Below, one piece after another: positions 56,471-64,000 of a DNA stretch of 64,000 nt; the first letter of the stretch is position 1; every line of letters starts with the position of its first letter. Source of the stretch: Zychaea mexicana (lineage: Eukaryota > Mucoromycota > Mucoromycetes > Mucorales > Lichtheimiaceae). The notes beneath the pieces were generated by a model. That model worked only from the letters and a program-made list of their open reading frames with translations, had not been told where the DNA came from and ran no database searches. The stretch is from contig NW_026516686.1 of NCBI RefSeq assembly GCF_025766255.1, positions 372,001 through 436,000 on the forward strand, given 5' to 3'. Made by a program: the position numbers and the translations under genes.

Positions 56471-58982
56471 CACCCCGATGTGATTCCCAAAGGAGCGAGA
56501 AGGTGGGAGGTTCGTAGTAACAGGATGTACTATAATGGTAGTCCCTGTAGTCGTATGGTGAGTAAAAAGGTTCTTCAGTGTAAATGATGGTAACCATGTT
56601 AGACTTGGATTTTGAATACACTGGTGAAGAAGAAAAAAAAGTTTTTTTTGATAAACAAGTGAAAATTGAATTTCCACCAGACGCGTGACGTTGTAATTTT
56701 TTTGTCACTATTCTGCTTGTTCTGAGCATAATAAAGCAAAGGAATACAGGAAGAATGGGGAGCTGAAGAAGTACAAGTACTATGGAAACGGCTGTTGTAG
56801 TCGTTATGCGCGTGCGTCGTCCCTGTGTGTCTGGTTGTGCGTGTATATTTCACATATGCGGCTGCTCCACTTGATTTTCCAGACACCGTGTCAATGTCAA
56901 AAAAGTTTTATCTGATGGTCAGTGTGCCTACTATAAGAGGATTAAGTCCGCGGTTGCAATGGCAACAGCAGGTTATAGAAAACTAAGATTTGATGTCGCT
57001 GATCCAAGCGTTGCGTCATAGATGACCATACTCAAGTACATTAATAAATGGCTAGTGTTGAGCTTATCGCTCAATACTTCTTGTAAATGTCAAAGCTTTT
57101 TTTACACAAACAAGCGAATCGAAGCTTATATGCATGGTAACAGGAGGTTATGCAGCAGCTCTTTATAGCGTGCTGCCTTTTTCTCTCTCCCGGTGCGTCA
57201 AAGAATCGAAGAATGACTTATGGCTCTATTCAGTGCAGTGCTGATAAGCTTCTTAACAGAATGCATCAAAAACCTACAAAAGGTTACAGTATGCTGGGTA
57301 GCTTTGGACGGTATGGGATGACTGGATCTCCTCGACATTTAGGGTAGATCTTTGGTCTTGTTTACGGTTTTTAATATGAGAGACGACTGATGTACACTTA
57401 TTCGCTGAATTATATACTGTATAATAATGTAGAAATGCATATGAGAAAAGTAGTACCGTTAAGTAAAGTTTTCAGATGTCGTCTTGCTAGTTGTACATAA
57501 TGTTCGTTCCTCGTCTTTATTCTTCGAGGTAATATATATTCTCTCCATATATTCTTTGCTGGAGTGATATACTTTACATACTAACCTCGACGTTTCTCTT
57601 GCATTCCATATCTTGTTATTGAGTTTCAAACCAATTTTAATATATGGGTATACATTCTGTGCACAGAGGTGGTAAGCAGCGTACAAGCAAGTAATAGTGT
57701 TTGTTAGCATTTGACGATGTACGAAAGCTCTGGAGCTTGTACAACATTCAACATTCATCAGCACGGCGTCAATTAAGGTGACTGATCACATCAGTCAGTG
57801 TATAAGTAGAAAATGAATGGGAAATAGGTTATAATCATACTTTTTTTTGTATCCGCTGTCCTAACTGCTGCTATATACTGAGACAATGAACCATCAAAAT
57901 ATAATGGACATCGTTTTATCGCTCTGGGACCAAGGCGTAGCAGGCATCCCTTGATCCGTCTCGGGCGTGTTATGATAAAAAACAATGACAGGGCGATGGA
58001 GGATAGTCGGAGAACTTTAATCGTGCTCTGATGACAATGGTGGTGAATTGTCTTCGCCTAGGAACTCCCCGTCCAGTAGATGCTCTTCGGGGTGACAGAG
58101 CCGGTCGATTTCTCTAAGGACGTGTAATATCGCTGGCCATATAGTCTGTCATTTGCCGGTTGCTAAACCGACGTCGGTGCGTGGTAGTTTGTTAAGGATG
58201 ACATCAATGGTATGCATCCCTGGTGATACGATAAGAATTGTGGCATATGCGTCAGTAAGCTCTTGCCACTTGGACGGAGCAGCGGACAAACGAGACTGTA
58301 GTGACCGCGGTTGACAGCTCGTGCACCACAACGGCAGTCCTAGTGTGGGTAATAGCGGGTAGCCAGTGCAGGCGCCAGCTAAGCAAGCGATGGAGATGCT
58401 GGCAAGTACAGGACGAGATCGATCGTGCTTGTGGGCCGAAGACACTGAACCGACATGGATGCTTGGCGTCGCTTCTCTAGTTCTCCAATACGAGCTTGTG
58501 CGAGTACTGTGTTGACAATGTTGGTGGGAGGATTTACAGAGTTGAGGAGCTCTCTATGAATATCTGTGAACAACCTTGCACAGACCTTATCACACATTCC
58601 ACTATTACATTGGCTTGACTTTTTCCTCCTGACCAGAGTGGGGTGGGGATTAATTCTTGCATCTAAACTTTATATCAAACGTATCCACGCGAACCACAAG
58701 GAAGCACCCGCAATGTCTATTGGCGCAGGTCAACAGTCTTTCACAAACAATAAAAACCAATTTTTCATCTTTTTCCGTAGTAAAATACATGAAGTTTTGA
58801 AAAATGATTGTTCTTATTACAAATGTTGTGGTTTGCATCATATGAAGACAAAGTTGGCTCTATTACTATTAAATGTGTTTGTTGTAGAAATATATGTGTA
58901 TGTGTCTCATTAATCAACCTATCAAAACGTTAAGGCACATTCAGTAACCTGTAAATCTGTGACACCCTTCTTATACATGCAC
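56471..58982. other. No supportable gene
   Basis: About 2.5 kb. Minus-strand frames at 58149-58597 overlap in different frames (NPPTNIVNTVLAQARIGELE, KWQELTDAYATILIV) and might be the shell of a decayed gene, but I recognise no family. A 95-codon minus-strand frame at 56599-56886 has no homology. The last few hundred bases belong to the 3' flank of the TM9SF gene. Confidence 0.35.
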
Positions 58983-61783
58983 TTAAACACTCTGAAGTTT
59001 TACCTTAACAGCTGAATATATCCGTCTAATAACACTGTAGGTGCAGAAAAAGCCCAGTGTGCCTGTAGCTAGTCCCAGCAGGCCACAACCCATCAGCGTA
59101 TGTACAATGTAAACAACCCCGCTTACTACTCCTTGTATATCTGTTCTTATCCAGTAGAAAACGACCGCATATCTAAAGTCCAATTACGTTGACGATTAGC
59201 CTAAGTGCTGTATACAAGAACCGGATCTATGTTAACTTACACAAACATGTACAAAGATGATGCACCGCCTACTGCAAATGACATCCACCACCAGTGGTAG
59301 TCCTAGTATTTAGTAGAAACAGAAGCGTCAATAAGGTTAAGCCTCAGAGATGATGTATACACATAAAAAATCCCACATACCTCATTACAGAGCTGGAAGA
59401 ATACTAATACCACTGACACGGATGCAGTAGCTATAGCAAGCAAAGCGCATGCTGTGACAGCATACAAGGTAAACAAATGGATCTCTCCGTGCCAGAGTGA
59501 TTTTAGAAGCTCGTCATAATCCACAAATACAACAGCAAATGGGATGACGCCACCGACCGCGATGCTTTCATGCGTGAATAAGACATTAGCATGGAATTCA
59601 CACTAAATTATATTGAAAGCACGGTTGTTACATCAATTCTTTTTCACTTTACCTCACACTGTACGTTTGATACCATCGTTTGTCGGGGATAAACCTAGGC
59701 ATTTGCGTAACCCGTGCTGGATGTTCAATACGTTCACGTCGGTCCCCAATGAATGCACCTAAGAATGTCAAGGGCATTGACACCAAGAACCACAGCAATG
59801 TCAGAACGAGCCAGCCTTTTACAGATATTGCACGTGATGAGCGTAAAGACCAAGCAAAGAAGCTTTCGATCATAAGACATGTAAAGATGGAGCCAGGTAC
59901 AAGAATAGATGTCTAATATGGAAAATTTACTTAGTAGGGTGTTGTTGAAAACACATCGATGTCTCGCACAAACAAAATCTTTACCAGCACTGTGTTCAAA
60001 AACCAGGATCGTCCACGAAACACTTTGTATATTCGTGCACTATAATAGCCTGCTACCGCACTAATAGAGAAATCATCCTTTATGTCAGTGACTGTAGCTC
60101 CTCCCCATATCCTGCCACCCACAACCACGGACCACACTGCTCCAGATACTTTACGAAGTCCAAATATAAGCTGTAGCAGCAAAATTCAATATAGCACCAG
60201 GTTTTGCAGGATGACAATAGCCATTGGCAATGCAAACTATATATCCCCATAGTGTAGGGCGCTATAGATCAGTAAACCGCCAGAGTAATAACTGAATCCT
60301 TCTTCGCAAATTTTTTTTGATCCGGCTACCTATTGTTGCAGCAAATGATAACAAGAGCTGCATGCCTGATCCAACAAGCGGCGCCAGCAATCCACCATAC
60401 ATGGGCCGTCGAAAGACATCACGATGAATCAACCGCCATCCAACCACATCTTCAAAGTCGTCATAGATTCTATAATCACTGTCTTCATGCACAAGCTGAT
60501 CCTTTCGAAGCGTCTTCATCAAGATCACAGATACCACGCCGAGCAGAAATAGTACAGTGATAAAGCTGTTGATCATTGCATAAAAGTGGGTGTCTGGATT
60601 CGGCGCAATAAGGTACGTGTCCCAACGGCGCTGTGCTGGTAATTGCTTCACCTACCATAAAAGATAAGCACCCCATCTTGTTATTTACACCATCATCCCT
60701 AATCCTGTTGTTTCGCTTCCTCATCCTTCTCTCTTCTCTCCTTCAAAATGTATATCGGCTGTTTAGAGTAAATTACCTCTTTCCATTTGATGGAGTATGT
60801 AAAGGTAACTGATTTTCGACGTTCAGTCACCTCCTGCATGGTATAATCGATGGAAGTATGGGTGCATTGGCCATTCGCTACACTATATAAAATATGCATA
60901 TAAAAATTTGGGGCTGACCACCGCCTACATTTACTACTATCACAACTTACGAGTCTGGATATACTTCAAAACCAACAATTTGAATACGATCGGTAGCGGT
61001 TGTTTCACATGGTGCGTAGAGGATATTGAATATGACATGGTTATTGAAAAATGCTTGGTTGTTCTAATTACAATAACAAGAGAATGTCAACCACGTTGCT
61101 CTAACACCTTTTTCGGCTAAAAACTCAATTTTACCTTGATCTGACCCAATGGAAATCCGACGCGGTATGCCCTCGTATTGACCTCGTTAGTGTAAGACGC
61201 GGTTGCACCAGGCAGATCATCGAGCCACCTATAAAACAAAGTGTTTAGTTTTTCCCGTAAACAAAAACTAGGATATTCCATACCATTCTACTTGATAACC
61301 ATCGAGAATGAGCTGCTTCGCAACCATAGCATCCTCTATAGACCAAGTCTTGGTACACAGCACGTTGCAGTCTACGTTATCGAGCGTTGATATCTAGAAT
61401 ACAAAGTTTGCTTGTCAGATTCCGTGCCTGTGAACTCGTTTTTTCACTCCAGCGTTTGTTACCTTGTAGTCACTTTTGACGAGCCAGTCGCCGCGCCAAT
61501 CTTGATCGACAACAAGCCAATTTGACAGGCGGGATTTATGAGACCAATCGTCATCGGTGTACGGAGGACAAATAAATGGTTGAGAAGCGTATCGGTGAGG
61601 GAGTTGATTGCGTTGTGAAAAGAGTTTGTTGTAGTAGAGAGGAATTTGCTCGCCTCGGTCATAGCATTGGTCGTTGCTATTGGCTTGAACGAAGGGAAGA
61701 AGAAGACAAGAAAGAAGGAAGAGTAGTGGTATGAGAACAAGAGGGGACGAATTCAAGGAAAGGAGCGCGTGTCGGTTCGACAT
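58983..61783 (-). CDS. TM9SF/nonaspanin (EMP70) family protein
   Basis: Twelve exons (61463-61783, 61284-61393, 61135-61228, 60951-61063, 60777-60882, 60330-60651, 60155-60236, 59985-60060, 59653-59912, 59381-59564, 59241-59302, 58983-59172) give 639 aa. A signal peptide (PLVLIPLLFLLSCLLLPFV) is followed by a lumenal domain with YYNKLFSQRNQLPHRYAS, FICPP, CTKTWSIEDAMV and EWWLDDLPG. The transmembrane part starts near TYSIKWKE. Typical nonaspanin motifs follow: PDTHFYAMINSFITVLFLLG, WRLIHRDVFRRPMYG, SAVAGYYSARIYKVFRG, TFLGAFIGDRRERIEHPAR, MPRFIPDKRWY and RIYSAVKV near the end. Members have nine spans and act in Golgi/endosomes in membrane-protein sorting and, in yeast, adhesion and copper handling. 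Exon 7 (60155-60236) is easily missed; without it a spurious longer open frame appears. The tail ends KVKLQSV instead of the usual short KVD. Confidence 0.93.
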
Positions 61784-64000
61784 GACGGGCTATACCGTAC
61801 AATGCCGAAAAAAAAGAATGTTGTTGGCGTTTTGCTTTTTGGTGCTGAACGAGTGAAAGGAATGTTCTGCTTTTTGTGAAAGGAAAATATGATGAGCTTT
61901 CTTTTAGAATGGTGCTAAAAAGTACGAAAAAAGCTTCGGTGTTTTTTGTTTATATGAACTCTTTCACTATGCAAAATAATAAAAAAAAGGACCCTCTTCC
62001 CTTTCTCCCAAAAAAAATGCGCGGAACGTCTTTGGCCCGCATAAAGTCGACACAATACCTTGGAGCGAATCCCTATACAGTAGTATGTGGCGACGATGGA
62101 AACCTAGGAAATTCCTTTGGCCACCAGCCACGGCCTTAAATGGGTGAAAAACGCTGAGAGCGGTGTCTTGTATCTTGGCGGCCGTCAGAGTTTATGGTTA
62201 CACGGAATATTGAGCACGCTCTCTCTTTGTCTAATGCACACACTTCAAAGAAAACATGCTAAGATATTTTTGGCTTGCCAGAGTTCATTTCGCTTGTGCG
62301 GGTTAATCTTTTCACCTGAGACTATTTTGGAGCATTGTGATATCAGGCAGTAGTAGAACAACATGAGCTTATGCGTTTCCATACCGACTTTGAAAGGCTA
62401 TGTTGTAAGTAGATAATAAAATAGATACAGTGAACATTATGATCGTCCCATTGTATTACCCTGGCGTGTAAAAAAAGGTGAGCGAGACGATGAGAGACCC
62501 GCAAATAGGCGATGTATGACAGCCTTGTACCACGCTGCTCCTCTTTACATGATGTAATGAACGACATTTTGTTTTATTCGCCATACTTCGGATCGAAGCG
62601 AAGTAAACATGCATTAGTTCATACTTCAAGTTTAGGAAAAGGGTTTGTCATTATAGACATCTTCTATATTAACAAAAACAATCCACCGCTTCTATCTGCT
62701 ACTACAATGCGACAGCACATACTGGATAATACACACAAACCTTCAGCGACAGACAAAAAATGTTTGGAATATCCAAAATCTCCAGATTACCGTTTGGGTC
62801 TTTTGAGACCTTGCAGCGTTTTGGAAGGTCGTTTTAGGTGCACGAAAAGCTACAAACGGCCATCTGTATCCCTCACACAAAGATTTCTATAGTAGCTTCC
62901 ATGATATATCAAAAAACACAAGATATACACAAACTGTTTATAGCATAGTTTTGTCGAATGACTTCACCAAATACAATATTTGGCAACTTGCGACAGTCGA
63001 AAGGATCATCGAGCAAGGGACATTAAATGGAAGGCACGAGACGCGCTTTACATGGCTTACTATACATACAACTTTGCCCACTACATTTTATTGATATGAT
63101 ACAAGCAACAGAAAAATCATAATTCATGTTTGTAATTCCAATATGATGCATATTGCTCTTCCTAACAGTATTCGGACTATTTAAGTACAGAGTACCGTTT
63201 TTTTTTCGAATGCAGTACAATTATAGATATGCGCACCACACAGGATTTGATCTAGAGAGTAGAGTGGTACGTTGCAAAATGTATGTCTCGAGCTGAACGC
63301 CGGATGATTCTGTCAAAACCTTTGTTTCTCAGTAGATGCGATCATCGCAGTGCAATTCAAGATGGTGGGGTGTGATACAGTACATCTGAAGAAGGAAGCC
63401 GGCGACTTTCATAGTCAACGTTTACATAGCGCAGCACAAACTACCTCAAATACTACCATTGGTAATAATGTCACGTGTTGAAACCCGTCTAACGATCACA
63501 ATTCAATTTGAAAGCTGTAAGCACTAGTTTGTTTAGAATGATGCGCCACTTAAATCTACTAGATTTCCGTTTGACGATTCAGATGGAAGCCTCTTTTGTG
63601 CATGCGTACATACATAGAGCAAAACTCCTTACGTAGCTGTAGCTCGGCTATTTGAGTATATGCGATTTGGGCAGACTACTGTATTGTGTAAGAACTTCTA
63701 AAGGATCCTATCCTGGATTTTAGTGACACAATCAGCATATCATTGCTTGCTATGTCAATTTTGTCACTGAGATGCTACGATTATATTCTGACGACATATC
63801 AACCTATGCTCAATGTTTTTCATTCTCATGATCCTATCAAAACATAGGCTAGTGCCAGTTGTATACGCGCTATATTGTCCCAGCACAAGCTAGTACTACG
63901 TTATATAGCTATGCGTGATGATATCCTTCATCGGAAACTGCACTACTAGACAGCAAACAAGGAAAGTAAATGTATGCGTATAGTTGCCTACAAGTACACG
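61784..64000. other. No supportable gene; 5' flank of the TM9SF gene
   Basis: About 2.2 kb. The first 100-200 bases should contain the TM9SF promoter. A plus-strand frame at 62512-62892 has no homology, codon bias or splice signals that persuade me. No repeat or RNA gene is seen. Confidence 0.4.

Noticed and set aside
58149..58597. Minus-strand gene with NTVLAQARIGELE and KWQELTDAY
   Set aside because: The pieces are in different frames, no canonical introns join them, and no family is recognised. It may be a dead gene, but I cannot support it.
59931..60182. Uninterrupted reading through 60055-60182 as a TM9SF exon
   Set aside because: It inserts a polar segment (RKVSGAVWSVV, DIKDD) where a transmembrane span belongs. 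Using exon 60155-60236 and an intron to 60060 restores the family pattern (GYCHPAKPGAILNF, AVAGYYSARIYK).
62512..62892. 126-codon plus-strand gene
   Set aside because: No homology, hydrophobic pattern or codon bias; a frame of this length is expected by chance in a window this size.

Overview
The window reads as nuclear DNA of a filamentous fungus, most likely Mucoromycota. The evidence is intron-rich genes (up to 14 exons) with short GT...AG introns, fungal/eukaryotic housekeeping proteins, an intact KDZ (Kyakuja-Dileera-Zisupton) transposase, and an orphan protein resembling a family I associate with mucoromycete genomes. I assembled gene models by hand from splice sites and reading-frame continuity; no database search was possible, so names rest on recognised motifs.

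Left part (1.8-12.2 kb): a compact housekeeping block. A seven-span membrane protein resembling the UPF0658 Golgi family (+) converges on a head-to-tail minus-strand run of three genes: an SRRM1-like PWI/RS splicing co-activator, a BRAP2/Etp1-type RING-UBP ubiquitin ligase and a full-length DDB1. The three are only 137-163 bp apart. About 8 kb of gene-poor sequence follows, with a nested fold-back repeat at 15.1 kb. Then come an eight-exon TauD-type 2-oxoglutarate dioxygenase (20.3-22.2 kb) and a large intronless gene (22.8-26.7 kb) whose product looks like a multi-OB-fold protein with a zinc ribbon, a candidate CTC1 (CST telomere-replication complex).

Middle part (26.8-49 kb): a transposon graveyard with one apparently live element. 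It holds LINE relics, two kinds of TA-flanked pogo/Tigger-like short elements, a decayed MULE (FAR1-type) transposase, a decayed hAT transposase and an intact 12-exon orphan gene (29.5-31.9 kb). The main discovery is a candidate 11-kb KDZ transposon (about 35.81-46.81 kb). It is bounded by inverted 56-58 bp ends built of CCGCAAAAA-type repeats plus a hairpin. It carries three intact multi-exon genes: an HMG-box-like protein, a C2H2 zinc-finger protein and a 794-aa KDZ transposase.

Right part (50.4-64 kb): a 22-bp minisatellite abuts about 5.4 kb of very AT-rich DNA that looks like a mitochondrial linear (invertron-type) plasmid. It has a broken family-B DNA polymerase, an intact 408-aa membrane protein and two large palindromes. 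A pogo-like element of the same family as the copy at 27.4 kb has jumped into one palindrome arm, which suggests the mitochondrial DNA is genuinely nuclear. An intact 12-exon TM9SF/nonaspanin gene (59.0-61.8 kb) follows, and the last 2.2 kb holds no gene I can support.
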